Below, piece after piece: positions 38,943-47,689 of a stretch of 64,000 bases of DNA. The stretch comes from Allosphingosinicella deserti (GTDB lineage: Bacteria > Pseudomonadota > Alphaproteobacteria > Sphingomonadales > Sphingomonadaceae), in the NCBI RefSeq assembly GCF_003012735.1, contig NZ_PXYI01000008.1:1-64000 (forward strand). Reading direction: 5' to 3'. Position 1 is the stretch's first letter. Each line of letters starts with the position of its first letter. The notes under the pieces are model-generated. The model had not been told where the DNA came from, made no database searches, and saw only the letters and a program-made list of their open reading frames with translations. Made by a program: the position numbers and the translations under genes.

Positions 38943-38979
38943 CCCCGCCGCGGAAGGGGGTTACCGCGGCGGGGCCTTT
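38943..38979 (+). terminator. Intrinsic terminator
   Basis: CCCCGCCGCGG and CCGCGGCGGGG form a perfect 11-bp stem with a 10-nt loop and a short CCTTT tail. It ends transcription of the ExbD-lipoprotein pair. Confidence 0.8.
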
Positions 38980-39176
38980 GAGGAACCGGGAAGGGGGGTA
39001 CCCGGTCCCTTGGCCACCAGGGAGAGTGTGGCCGATCCTGATCTGGGGCTAAGTTACCGAATTTAAAGGGGCTTTCTCCGGAAATTCTGAGCTCGTGCGG
39101 CCCGCGTTCGGCAGTATCCGGAACCGTGAAGGGGTGGGGCCGTTCGAAGCTTCGACAGAATATCGGGAGACCAGGG

Positions 39177-39563
39177 ATGGCGGACGAACCACGACGAGAC
39201 GGACCCCCGGCGGTCGGCGATGCGGAGCCGACCGGAGGTGCGCCTTCGCTTCCCGACGGCGGCCAGTCGACGGCGGGCACGGATCCGATCCGGCCGGATC
39301 GGACGGGCGCCGATCATGTCGGTCCCGGTCCGCTCGGCGGCAGCAGCGGTGCCGGCGACTATGGCGGGGGCTCTGGCGGCGCTGGAGAGGATCTGTCCGG
39401 CACCCACGAGGGCGGCGGCAGCGTTGCCAAACCCGACCGACTCCCGGGAGACGACGACAAATATCGACCCACCGGCGGCCGTGGTGCGACCACCGGCAAC
39501 TCCGACGGCGGCATCGATGGCGGCCCGGGCGGCGGTACAGACGGTGACAGCGGCCGCAACTGA
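39177..39563 (+). CDS. Low-complexity Gly/Asp/Pro-rich protein
   Basis: A 128-residue, probably disordered protein beginning MADEPRRDGPPAVGDAEP, with GACCAGGG before the ATG. Gly, Asp, Pro and Ser make up most of it, and no domain is visible. Cytoplasmic by default (no signal peptide). The frame's codon bias is plausible and the sequence style recurs in sphingomonads, but experimental existence is unproven. Confidence 0.5.
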   Translation: MADEPRRDGPPAVGDAEPTGGAPSLPDGGQSTAGTDPIRPDRTGADHVGPGPLGGSSGAGDYGGGSGGAGEDLSGTHEGGGSVAKPDRLPGDDDKYRPTGGRGATTGNSDGGIDGGPGGGTDGDSGRN

Positions 39564-39579
39564 ATTGTCCGCTCACCGT

Positions 39580-40023
39580 TCAGGCGAGCGCACGCGGTCC
39601 GAAGGTCAGGTCGATCTCGCTCCAGCCACCGTCATGGAGCGTGCTTGGCAGAGTGATCGGTGAGCAGCGGATCACCGCCTCGGTGGCGGCCCGCGCCATG
39701 TGGGGTGCGAAGATCTGGTTGGCCGGAGTGATTCCGGATTGAGAGACCAGCAGCGGCAGGCCGATGAGGCTCCCGTCCGCCGCGTAGCGAACACGCAGCC
39801 GTGTGACGATTGAGCGTCCCAGCGACCCGATCCGCGGTGCGCGGTAGCAGCGGCGAACCTGCCGGGCCGCTGTCGCGATCGCCCGTTCCACGTCGCCCGG
39901 ATCGAGCCCTGCCGCGGCTGCCTGCGGAGGGGACGGAGCCGGCGCGGGTGCGCTGCAGCCGACGAACAGCAGTGCGGGCCCTGCAAGCCACCCCAGCCGG
40001 CACAGGATCGCTCGGCACGGCAT
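39580..40023 (-). CDS. Lipoprotein with TonB/TolA C-terminal-like domain
   Basis: A 147-residue protein with a lipobox (LLFVGC, Cys23) and a short Ala/Pro-rich linker. Residues ~55-145 resemble the TonB/TolA C-terminal domain: QVRRCYRAPRIGS, then RLRVRYAADGSLIGLP, then AVIRCSPITLPS and WSEIDLTFGPR. Two Cys could form a disulfide. It lacks the N-terminal membrane helix of true TonB. It is ~1.1 kb from the orphan ExbD, on the opposite strand. Confidence 0.7.
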   Translation of the reverse strand: MPCRAILCRLGWLAGPALLFVGCSAPAPAPSPPQAAAAGLDPGDVERAIATAARQVRRCYRAPRIGSLGRSIVTRLRVRYAADGSLIGLPLLVSQSGITPANQIFAPHMARAATEAVIRCSPITLPSTLHDGGWSEIDLTFGPRALA

Positions 40024-40118
40024 GAAGACCTCTCCGCAGCTTGTTGGGTTCCAGCGTCTTCCGGCGCGCGGTCCCAAGCTACGCCTTAACTGCGAATGCC
40101 TCCAGCTTTGTCGTGCCG

Positions 40119-41624
40119 TCAGCCGGTGATCTTCGATCCCAGCGGCCGGGTTGCCGGCCCGTGAATGACCCGGCCGGAAAGCTCGAAGCGCGATCCGTGG
40201 CAGGGGCAATCCCATGTCCTGTCGGTCTCGTTCCAGCCGACAAGGCAGCCCATGTGGCTGCACACCGCGGAGACCGCATGGACCGTCCCGGTCTCGTCCT
40301 TGAACGCCGCGACATTGTCGCCGTCGATCTTCATGATCGCGGCCTGCCCTGGTTCGAGCGCGTCGTAATCCTTGGGCTTGGACGAGAGATAGCCGGCGAC
40401 GAGGTGGGCCGCGACGCTCGCATTCTCCTTCACGAACTCGCCGCCGCCGGCGACCGGCTTGATGCGGGTAGAATCGAACACGTCGAGCCACGGGTGGCCG
40501 TCCTTCCCGGTGGCGAGATCGGCGAGGATCATCGCCGCCGCCGTGCCGTTCGAGATTCCCCATGCGTCGAAGCCGGTCGCGACCAGATAGCCGTCGCGGG
40601 TAGACGACGACCAGCCGATGAACGGTGCGCTGTCCATCGACGTATAATCCTCGTTCACCCAGCGATAGGCGATCGGGCCGGCGTCGAAGCTTGCGAGCCA
40701 GCGCTCGAGATCGGCGAAATTCTGCCGCTCCTCGTCGGTATGGCCAGGCTTGAACGATTGTCCCGCGGCGATCGCGTAGATCTTGCCGTCCGGCCCGCGA
40801 TGGGTGCGGATCGAATGGCTGGGCTGCTCGGCGTTGATGTACATGCCCGGGGGCGCCCGCCCGATCGGGGCGACGATCACCGGCTCGGCCTTGGGGTAGG
40901 CCATCGCATAATAGCCGCCGACCTGGCCGAGCGGCAGGTGGGTTGCCATCACCACGATCGCGGCCGAGACGGTGCCGGTGTCGGTGACGACCCTGGTCGG
41001 CTCCCAATCGACCGCGCGGCTATTCTCGAAAACGTGGCTGCCGTCGCCCGGCAGCGTTTCGGCAAGCCCCGCGACATAGCGGGTCGGATGAAATTGGGCC
41101 TGCGCATCGAAGCGGATGGCGGCGAGCACGTCATAAGGCAGGCCGATGTCGCCGCGCACCAAGCTGGCGGGAAGGCCGAGCCGCTGCGTGACTTCGACTT
41201 CCTTCTCGATCTCGGCGACATGTTTCTCGTCGCGCGTATAACAGAATGCCGGCATCGCCTCGATGTCCGCGGAGACTTCGTAGTGGGTGGCAAGCCGCTG
41301 CATCTCGCGGATCGCGCGTTCCTGCGCTTCTCCGTAGAGACGCGCCCGGTCCTCGCCGAACTTGCGTTCCAACGTCTGGTAGATGATCGAATGCTGCGAC
41401 GTCATCTTCGCCGTCGATTTGCCGGTGACCTCGCGGCCGACCCGCCGTGCCTCGATCACGGCGACCGTCTTGCCCATCTCCTTCAGCAGGCGCGCCGTGG
41501 TGATGCCGACGATGCCGCCGCCGATGATCGCGACGTCGACTTCCATGTCTCCCTTGAGCTGCGGGAATCGGGTCGGCTCGGCGGTTGCGTTCCAGTAGCT
41601 TTTGTCGTCGTCTCCGCTCGCCAT
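40119..41624 (-). CDS. FAD-dependent oxidoreductase with C-terminal Rieske domain
   Basis: A 501-residue protein in two parts. The N-terminal DAO-type oxidoreductase has the FAD-binding IIGGGIVGITTA (near residue 33). The C-terminal Rieske [2Fe-2S] domain has CSHMGC and CPCHGSRFE, with the ligands Cys-x-His and Cys-x2-His. This architecture is found in proteins of glycine/D-amino-acid oxidase type of unknown substrate. The start ATG at 41624 (MASGDDDKSYWN) is preceded by GGAGGCAGCC on the minus strand. It lies divergent from the peptidase gene. Confidence 0.88.
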   Translation of the reverse strand: MASGDDDKSYWNATAEPTRFPQLKGDMEVDVAIIGGGIVGITTARLLKEMGKTVAVIEARRVGREVTGKSTAKMTSQHSIIYQTLERKFGEDRARLYGEAQERAIREMQRLATHYEVSADIEAMPAFCYTRDEKHVAEIEKEVEVTQRLGLPASLVRGDIGLPYDVLAAIRFDAQAQFHPTRYVAGLAETLPGDGSHVFENSRAVDWEPTRVVTDTGTVSAAIVVMATHLPLGQVGGYYAMAYPKAEPVIVAPIGRAPPGMYINAEQPSHSIRTHRGPDGKIYAIAAGQSFKPGHTDEERQNFADLERWLASFDAGPIAYRWVNEDYTSMDSAPFIGWSSSTRDGYLVATGFDAWGISNGTAAAMILADLATGKDGHPWLDVFDSTRIKPVAGGGEFVKENASVAAHLVAGYLSSKPKDYDALEPGQAAIMKIDGDNVAAFKDETGTVHAVSAVCSHMGCLVGWNETDRTWDCPCHGSRFELSGRVIHGPATRPLGSKITG

Positions 41625-41762
41625 GGCTGCCTCCGCTCGTGATCTCCTCCGGTAAATGCCGGGGCTTGGCCGCTGTTCCCGATCGAAGAAAACGCCGCCT
41701 TGGCAAGGACCTCGCGGCCGGTGTAACCCTCGCGCACCAATGATCCCGAGGTCTTCCCCCAC

Positions 41763-43934
41763 ATGCGATTTGCTGCTGCCCTGCTGCTTGCCGGCGCGAC
41801 CCTGCCTGTCATGAACGACGCCTCTCCCGCCGCCGCACAAAGTCCCGCCAAGGCGACGCTCGTTTATCCGGCGACCGAGCGCCAGCCGATCGTCGAGGAG
41901 CAATTCGGAGAGCGAGTCGCCGATCCTTATCGCTGGCTCGAAGACGATGTGCGGGTGAACGCGAAGGTGAAGCAGTGGGTCGCGCAGGAAAACGCGGTCA
42001 CCGACGCCTATCTGTCGACGCTGCCGGCGCGTGCCGCCTTCACCAGGCGGATGACGGAGCTCTTCTCCTACGAGCGCTTCGGTCTGCCGCGGAAGAAGGG
42101 CGGCAATTATTTCTACAGCCGCAACACCGGCCTGCAGAATCAGAACGTGCTCTATGTCCGGGCCGGTTTGAACGGCACGCCGCGCATGCTGATCGATCCG
42201 AACACCTGGTCCGCCGACGGCGCCACCGCCCTCGCAGAATGGGCACCCTCCGAAGACGGCAGGCATCTGCTCTACTCGGTCCAGGAGGGCGGCACCGATT
42301 GGCGCGTGGTCAAGGTGCTCGACGTCGCCAGCGGCAAGGTGATGGACGATGAAGTCCGCTGGGTGAAGTTCGCCAATCTCGATTGGGCGAAGGACGGCTC
42401 CGGTTTCTATTATTCTCGCTTCCCGGAGCCGAAGGCCGATCAGCAATTCCAGTCGCTGAACGAGCAGCAGGCGGTCTACTTCCACAAGCTCGGCACGCCG
42501 CAGGCCGAGGACAGGCTCGTCTTCTCGCAGCCCGATCGGCCCAAGCTTTCCAACATCGTCGAGGTCTCCGAGGACGGGAAGTGGCTGATCGTCACCTCGT
42601 CGGAAGGAACGGACGACCGCTACGAGATCACGCTCATCGATCTCGCCGGGCCCAATGCGCAGCCGCGCCGCTTCGTCACGGGGCTCGAGAACAATTGGAG
42701 CTATGTCGGCAATGTCGGCACCACATTTTACTGGGTCACCAACAAGGGTGCGCCGCGGCTGAAGATCGTCGCTACCGACATCAACCGCCCGGCCTCCGAA
42801 GCGCGCGACGTCGTCGGCGAGGACAAGGCTACGCTCGAAGGGGCGTCGCTGGTCGGCGGCCGGCTGATCGCGTCCTATCTCACCGACGCCAAGACCGAAG
42901 TCCGAAGGTTTGCGCTCGACGGCAAGCCGGTCGACACGGTGTCGCTGCCGGGCATCGGCACCGCATCGGGCTTCAGCGGCGACGCCGACGATCCCGAGAC
43001 CTTCTTCGCTTTCTCAAGCTTCAACATGCCGACCACCATCTACCGCTACGACGCGGCGACCGGGCAGGCGACTCCCTGGGCGCAGCCGAAGGTCGCCTTC
43101 GATCCGAAGGACTTCACCGTCGAGCAGCGCTTCTTCGCGTCCAAGGACGGCACCAAGATCCCGCTGTTCCTCGTCTATCGGAAGGGCCTCGATCTTCGCA
43201 CGCCACGTCCGACCCTGCTCTACGGCTATGGCGGCTTCAACGCGTCGATGACGCCCGCTTTCTCGGCGACCAACCTCGCCTGGGTCGAGCAAGGCGGAGT
43301 CTATGTGATGGCGAATCTTCGCGGCGGCGGCGAATACGGCAAGGCCTGGCACGATGCCGGCCGGCTCGCCAACAAGCAGAATGTGTTCGACGATTTCATC
43401 GGCGCCGCCGAATATCTGATCGATCAGAAGATCACCTCCAACAAGCAACTCGCCGTCTACGGCCGCTCGAACGGCGGGCTGCTGATCGGCGCCGTCGTCA
43501 ACCAGCGTCCCGATCTCTTTGCCGCCGCGCTGCCGGCCGTCGGGGTGATGGACATGCTCCGCTTCGATCGCTGGACGGCCGGCCGCTATTGGGTCGACGA
43601 TTACGGCTATCCCGCCAAGGAAGCCGATTTCCGCGCGCTGCGGGCCTATTCGCCCTACCACAATATCCGATCCGGCACGTCCTATCCGGCCGTGCTGGTG
43701 ACCACCGCCGACACCGACGATCGGGTCGTCCCGGGCCACAGCTTCAAATATGCTGCGGCGCTGCAGGCGGCCGACACCGGGAACGCGCCGAAGCTGATCC
43801 GGATCGAGACTCGCGCCGGCCACGGCTCGGGCAAGCCGACCGAGAAGATCATCGAAGAATATGCCGACATGTGGGCGTTCATCGCGGCGCACACCGGCAT
43901 GACCGTCACCGCGGAGCAGGCGTCCAAGCGCTGA
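41763..43934 (+). CDS. Secreted prolyl oligopeptidase (S9A)
   Basis: A 723-residue serine peptidase with a signal peptide (~25 residues ending AAA), probably periplasmic. The N-terminal POP β-propeller (~60-440) is followed by the α/β-hydrolase domain. Catalytic residues are Ser569 in GRSNGG, the Asp of DTDDRV (650-654) and His687 in AGHGSG. It cleaves short proline-containing peptides. The architecture is complete. It stands divergently from the FAD/Rieske gene, with ~138 nt between starts. Confidence 0.92.
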   Translation: MRFAAALLLAGATLPVMNDASPAAAQSPAKATLVYPATERQPIVEEQFGERVADPYRWLEDDVRVNAKVKQWVAQENAVTDAYLSTLPARAAFTRRMTELFSYERFGLPRKKGGNYFYSRNTGLQNQNVLYVRAGLNGTPRMLIDPNTWSADGATALAEWAPSEDGRHLLYSVQEGGTDWRVVKVLDVASGKVMDDEVRWVKFANLDWAKDGSGFYYSRFPEPKADQQFQSLNEQQAVYFHKLGTPQAEDRLVFSQPDRPKLSNIVEVSEDGKWLIVTSSEGTDDRYEITLIDLAGPNAQPRRFVTGLENNWSYVGNVGTTFYWVTNKGAPRLKIVATDINRPASEARDVVGEDKATLEGASLVGGRLIASYLTDAKTEVRRFALDGKPVDTVSLPGIGTASGFSGDADDPETFFAFSSFNMPTTIYRYDAATGQATPWAQPKVAFDPKDFTVEQRFFASKDGTKIPLFLVYRKGLDLRTPRPTLLYGYGGFNASMTPAFSATNLAWVEQGGVYVMANLRGGGEYGKAWHDAGRLANKQNVFDDFIGAAEYLIDQKITSNKQLAVYGRSNGGLLIGAVVNQRPDLFAAALPAVGVMDMLRFDRWTAGRYWVDDYGYPAKEADFRALRAYSPYHNIRSGTSYPAVLVTTADTDDRVVPGHSFKYAAALQAADTGNAPKLIRIETRAGHGSGKPTEKIIEEYADMWAFIAAHTGMTVTAEQASKR

Positions 43935-43939
43935 GCCTG

Positions 43940-43962
43940 CGGTTCAGCTTCGCGTCAGGACC
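43940..43962 (+). promoter_or_regulatory. Direct-repeat box upstream of paralog 1
   Basis: CGGTTCAGC, a 5-nt spacer, then GTCAG and GACC. Two TCAG cores start 11 nt apart (43944 and 43955), one helical turn. A near-identical box precedes the second paralog at 45075-45097. It is a candidate site for an OmpR-type response regulator. Confidence 0.55.
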
Positions 43963-44000
43963 GGCTGCGTAACGATTTGCGTGATCGGAGGAGGAATGAG

Positions 44001-44402
44001 ATGAAGACGATCGGCTTTGCAGTCGCCGCGGCAATGATCGCCGGCAGCCTTTCGGTGCCGGCGGATGCACGCCGCTGGCATCATCGGCACCACAATGACG
44101 GCATCGACGGCGGCGACGTGATCGCCGGCGTCGCCGTGGTCGGCGGCATCGCCGCGATCGCCTCGGCGATCGGCTCGAACAATCGCCAGAAGCAGGACGC
44201 CGCCGTCGACACCTGCGCGCAGGAAGCGGAAGGGAGGGCCAACGCCGATCTCAGCGAGATTCTCCACGTCGAAAAACGCAAGGGCTATTACACGGTCGAG
44301 GGGTTGCTCGGGGCCGACGGCGCCGGCGCTCCGACCAGCTTCACCTGCACGGTGCGCAACGGTCGGATCTACAGCATGCGGCTGAGCACGGACGACGCCT
44401 GA
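44001..44402 (+). CDS. Small secreted protein, paralog 1
   Basis: A 133-residue protein with a signal peptide (MKTIGFAVAAAMIAGSLSVPADA, cleaved near residue 23). The ATG at 44001 has GGAGGAGG upstream. The mature start is His-rich (RRWHHRHHNDG), followed by a hydrophobic glycine-zipper-like segment (DVIAGVAVVGGIAAIASAI). The C-terminal part contains two Cys. It shares this architecture with the gene at 45161 and the same promoter box. No known function. Confidence 0.7.
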   Translation: MKTIGFAVAAAMIAGSLSVPADARRWHHRHHNDGIDGGDVIAGVAVVGGIAAIASAIGSNNRQKQDAAVDTCAQEAEGRANADLSEILHVEKRKGYYTVEGLLGADGAGAPTSFTCTVRNGRIYSMRLSTDDA

Positions 44403-44432
44403 GCCCTGACAGGGGGCAGACGGCCAACCTGA

Positions 44433-45059
44433 ATGTACCGCCTCGCGATCTTCGATTTCGACGGGACCCTCGCCGACAGCGCCGCCTGGTTCCTGGCCAG
44501 CCTGAACGACATTGCCGACCGTTTCGGATTCCGCCGCGTCTCCGACTCCGAAATTGCGATGCTGCGCAGCCGCAGCAACCGCGAGATCGTCGACTATCTT
44601 GGCGTCAAGACCCGGAAGCTGCCGCTGATCGCCCGGCACATGCGGGCGATGGTGGCGCGCGACGCCGATCACATCCCGCTGTTCGACGGTGCCGCGGATC
44701 TGCTCGCGCGGCTGAAGGACGGCGGGATCCGGATCGCGATCGTCACCTCGAACGGCGAAGCGAACGTCCGCCGGATCCTCGGTCCGGCGGCGGCCTCGAT
44801 CGATCATTATGGCTGCGGCGCCGCCTTCTTCGGCAAGGCAGGCAAGCTGAAAGCGGCCGTGCGGCGCGCCGGCGTGAACCCTGCGCAGGCGATCGCGATC
44901 GGCGACGAGACCCGCGATATCGATGCCGCGCGGGAAGCGGGGATCGCCGCAGGGGCAGTGCTCTGGGGCTACGCTGCCCCGGAAGCGCTGACGCGCCTCG
45001 CGCCCGACTACGTCTTCACCGACTGTACGGCGATCGAGAACCTTCTGCTCGCAAGCTGA
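44433..45059 (+). CDS. HAD-family phosphatase (phosphoglycolate-phosphatase-like)
   Basis: A 208-residue HAD hydrolase. Motif I is FDFDGTLADS (Asp9 and Asp11), motif II is the Thr/Ser of VTSNGE, motif III Lys is in FFGKAGKL, and motif IV is GDETRDID. The cap domain is helical, of the Gph type. It probably dephosphorylates a small metabolite. It lies between two paralogous secreted-protein genes, 30 nt after the first. Confidence 0.88.
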   Translation: MYRLAIFDFDGTLADSAAWFLASLNDIADRFGFRRVSDSEIAMLRSRSNREIVDYLGVKTRKLPLIARHMRAMVARDADHIPLFDGAADLLARLKDGGIRIAIVTSNGEANVRRILGPAAASIDHYGCGAAFFGKAGKLKAAVRRAGVNPAQAIAIGDETRDIDAAREAGIAAGAVLWGYAAPEALTRLAPDYVFTDCTAIENLLLAS

Positions 45060-45074
45060 ACGCCAGCAAACCGC

Positions 45075-45097
45075 CGGTTCAGCGCGTCGTCAGCACC
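45075..45097 (+). promoter_or_regulatory. Direct-repeat box upstream of paralog 2
   Basis: The same box as at 43940-43962: CGGTTCAGC, 5 nt, GTCAG, then CACC, with TCAG cores at 45079 and 45090 (11-nt period). A GATAGG (45112-45117) further down could be the -10. Confidence 0.55.
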
Positions 45098-45160
45098 TTT
45101 CGGATAGGGTTCGATCCTGCAAGCCCTTGTGTTCGGGCCGAGTTTTCGGGAGAGAATGCG

Positions 45161-45652
45161 ATGAAAGCCGTTTCCAAGCTCATTGCGGGTGCCGCAACAG
45201 CGGCCGTGCTCAGCGTCTCCATGGCCGCGCCGGCAGAGGCCCAATATCGGTATCGGCGCCACTATGATCGCGGCATCGACGCGGGTGACGTCATTGCCGG
45301 CGTTGCGATTATCGGCGGCATCGCGGCGATCGCCTCGGCGCTCGATCGCGACGGCGGCCGCTACGGCTATGGCTACCGGGATCGCTACCGCGACGGCTAT
45401 TCCGTGGCGGTGAACAGTTGCGGCGACGAGGCCGAGCGGATGGCCCGTGGCCAAGTCCGGATCACGGACGTCGATCGCACCGGCAACGATCGCTACCGCG
45501 TCCGCGGCATCGTCGAGCGCGGTTACGATCGCTATGACAGATATGATCGGTATGATCGCTACGATCGATATGACCGCTATGATCGTGCGCGGGGGGACGA
45601 CTTCACCTGCTACGCCCGCGGCAACGGCCGGATCACCGACTTCAATCTCTGA
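45161..45652 (+). CDS. Small secreted protein with Tyr-Asp-Arg repeat, paralog 2
   Basis: A 163-residue protein with a signal peptide (~27 residues, ending AEA). It shares with the gene at 44001 the motif GIDAGDVIAGVAIIGGIAAI and a Cys-containing C-terminal half. Near residue 125 it carries about six YDR triplets in a row (9-nt units at 45535-45590). Synonymous codons differ between units, so the peptide repeat is kept despite DNA drift. Function unknown; the aromatic/charged repeat could bind a surface or metal. Confidence 0.72.
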   Translation: MKAVSKLIAGAATAAVLSVSMAAPAEAQYRYRRHYDRGIDAGDVIAGVAIIGGIAAIASALDRDGGRYGYGYRDRYRDGYSVAVNSCGDEAERMARGQVRITDVDRTGNDRYRVRGIVERGYDRYDRYDRYDRYDRYDRYDRARGDDFTCYARGNGRITDFNL

Positions 45653-45671
45653 TCCGGAGCGCCCGCTTTCT

Positions 45672-45712
45672 GGACAGGTTGCGCGCACGCTTCGGGTGCG
45701 CGCAACCTGTCC
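45672..45712. terminator. Perfect 17-bp inverted repeat between convergent genes
   Basis: GGACAGGTTGCGCGCAC (45672-45688) and its exact complement (45696-45712) are separated by GCTTCGG, a stable tetraloop-like loop. There is no T run. It lies between the convergent paralog-2 and PhyH genes and probably terminates both transcripts. Confidence 0.65.
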
Positions 45713-45718
45713 ATCACG

Positions 45719-46624
45719 TCATGATCCTTGCCCTGCCTTAGTGCCGCCCGGCTCGGATCCGCCACCCTCATCGTTGGCAAAAGTCGCCCGCGCGCCGCGC
45801 GCGAGCAGCCGTGCAAACTCTCGTTCGTCGATGATGCGGTTGCGGTTTGGCAGCAGGCCGATGGACCTCCAATGATCCGGAACCGTCCAGGTCCGAACAT
45901 AATCCGCAAATGCCGGATCGTCCCCGGTTTCGAAGATTTCGAGCCAATCCTCGTCCTTTTCCAGAATAAGCGCGTTGCGCGATTCCGCCGAGGTGAGCAG
46001 CGCGGTGACCGCGATCCGGTCGGCCGGTCCGTGGTTCGGTCCGGAGCCGTGCAGCATGGTCGTCTCGAACAGGATCGCCTCGCCGGCCTCGACCGTCAGA
46101 TCGACGGCGTACTTGTCGAGTGCCTCTTTGAAGCCCCCGAAATAATTGTGTGCCCCGGGCACCCGGATGAACGGTAGGATGTGGCTCGATCCGGGGATGA
46201 TGCGCAGTCCGCCTGTCTGCGGCGACGTGTCCATCAGCGGACACCAGCAGGTGATCGCCCGATCATAAGGTCGATCGACGAACGGTGGGTGATGGTGGAA
46301 GGGCAGCACGCCGCCGCCCGCGGGTTTGGCGACGATGCCCGTCTCGCAGGTCCTGCCGCCCGTCAGATGATGGGCGAGGGCGGGTTCGAGCACGGCTGCC
46401 GCGAAGGCGGCCAGGCGTTGTTGTCGTTCCACGTCGTCGTCGACCGTGCTGGCGAAGATCGATCGGCCGTTCACGGGCAGGGGGCGAGGCAGCGTCGCCA
46501 ACAACTCTCGGCCCAGCGCCGTGGCTTCGTCGGCATCGAGCAGCCGCAGGACAACGACGCCCTCCGCGGCGAACCGCGCCTCGAGATCCGGATCGATGAA
46601 CGTCGGGACAGCCACGTCTCGCAC
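45719..46624 (-). CDS. Phytanoyl-CoA dioxygenase (PhyH) family protein
   Basis: A 301-residue Fe(II)/2-oxoglutarate-type oxygenase. Candidate iron ligands are in LPFHHHPPFVD (His...Asp), and the later His in TTMLHGSGPNHGPADR completes a facial triad; the Arg of DRIAVT may bind 2-oxoglutarate. The family hydroxylates diverse substrates, so the target is unknown. It is monocistronic, its 3' end at the 17-bp inverted repeat. Confidence 0.82.
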   Translation of the reverse strand: MRDVAVPTFIDPDLEARFAAEGVVVLRLLDADEATALGRELLATLPRPLPVNGRSIFASTVDDDVERQQRLAAFAAAVLEPALAHHLTGGRTCETGIVAKPAGGGVLPFHHHPPFVDRPYDRAITCWCPLMDTSPQTGGLRIIPGSSHILPFIRVPGAHNYFGGFKEALDKYAVDLTVEAGEAILFETTMLHGSGPNHGPADRIAVTALLTSAESRNALILEKDEDWLEIFETGDDPAFADYVRTWTVPDHWRSIGLLPNRNRIIDEREFARLLARGARATFANDEGGGSEPGGTKAGQGS

Positions 46625-46978
46625 CTCCAGCCCGATCGGCCGTTCCGCGCCTGGCGGGCCGAACCGATCCCCATCCGCCTAAAGTTCTGCACCAGGAAAG
46701 CAAGGACTCACGAACGCAAACGCGATGGGTGATAAGGGAACCCGACCCACGGATGAGGAAGCGGCGCCACGCGCTCCGTCAGATCCAGAGCCAAGGCATG
46801 CCGGAAAGTGTTGGCGGACCACGCGAAACCACTTTGTGGGACTTAGACTTTGGATTAGGAACGATGGGGGGGTGGCAAGGTCCGGATCGTGGGCCGAATC
46901 GGTGGTATTGCCGCTTGACGGCCGAGGGATCGCGGCCGGCGGACGCACCCGCTCCGTGGTGAGTGTCGAGGGGGACGA
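46625..46978. other. 354-nt non-coding gap before the T4SS cluster
   Basis: No convincing gene. A short + strand open frame (46725-46985) has low-complexity, unconvincing sequence. I see no clear promoter: a TTGACG near 46914 lacks a matching -10. It presumably carries the control region of the virB operon and the start of the divergent PhyH transcript. Confidence 0.5.
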
Positions 46979-47308
46979 GTGGTGACGATTTCTTATCTGC
47001 GGCGTTGTGCGTCGGCTCTGGCGGGCATGGCCGCTCTGTCGGCGGCGCCGGCCTGGGCGCAGGATTCCCTGTCGGATCCAGCCGGTTCCGGCGTGATCGT
47101 GTCGGCGGTGCAGTGGCTCCAGGGCACCCTGCTCGGCACCATCGCCACCGTGGTCGCGGTGATCGCGGTTGCTTCGGTCGGCTTCCTGATGCTCACCGGC
47201 CGGATCAACTGGCGCTATGGCGCCACCGTGATCGTCGGCTGCTTCATCCTGTTCGGTGCGGCCAGCATCGTCGCCGGCATTCAGTCGACGGCGACGCTCG
47301 GCAATTGA
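46979..47308 (+). CDS. virB2: T4SS major pilin VirB2
   Basis: A 109-residue TrbC/VirB2-type pilin. A signal peptide ends near AWA (~27), followed by two hydrophobic helices (~50-75 and ~80-100). The start is GTG 46979 (or GTG 46982) after GAGGGGGACGA. It is expected to form the pilus of the type IV secretion system. First gene of the cluster, 96 nt before virB3. Confidence 0.85.
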   Translation: MVTISYLRRCASALAGMAALSAAPAWAQDSLSDPAGSGVIVSAVQWLQGTLLGTIATVVAVIAVASVGFLMLTGRINWRYGATVIVGCFILFGAASIVAGIQSTATLGN

Positions 47309-47404
47309 GGCGGCCGTGACGGCCACCAATCCAGGAACTGCGATCGCTTCATTCCGGGCGGCTGTCCGCCTACGCACGCTCTCCCTCGTGCAGGGCGCAC
47401 GCTG

Positions 47405-47689
47405 ATGGACCGGCTGGATCAGGATCAGATCTTCGTCGCCCTCACCCGGCCGCAGATGTTCGCCGGCGTCACCTACAGCTTTTTCGTGGTCAATGCGGTG
47501 CTGGCGACGGAATTGTTCCTGGTGTTCCGTTCGATCTGGGTGCTGCTAGCAGCCCTGATCATCCACGGTATCGGCGCGGTCCTGTGCGTGCGCGAGCCGC
47601 GTTTCTTCGATCTGTGGCTGGCCAAGGTTCGCCATTGTCCGCGCGTGCGCAACCATCGGCTGTGGCAATGCAACTCGTACCGCCCCTGA
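47405..47689 (+). CDS. virB3: T4SS inner-membrane protein VirB3
   Basis: A 94-residue protein with two membrane helices (~20-35 and ~38-55) and the conserved ALTRPQMFAGV...LFLVFRS pattern of VirB3. It assists pilus assembly with VirB4. Its last 22 nt overlap the virB4 start, so the two are coupled. Some systems fuse virB3 to virB4; here they are separate. Confidence 0.85.
   Translation: MDRLDQDQIFVALTRPQMFAGVTYSFFVVNAVLATELFLVFRSIWVLLAALIIHGIGAVLCVREPRFFDLWLAKVRHCPRVRNHRLWQCNSYRP

Noticed and set aside
40041-41642. A 533-residue + strand open frame opposite the FAD/Rieske gene
   Set aside because: The minus strand encodes clear FAD- and Rieske-binding motifs, while the + strand frame is Arg/Asp/Gly-rich shadow sequence.
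46725-46985. A short gene upstream of virB2
   Set aside because: No ribosome-binding site, low-complexity sequence, and overlap with the virB2 start region. It is more likely a control region.
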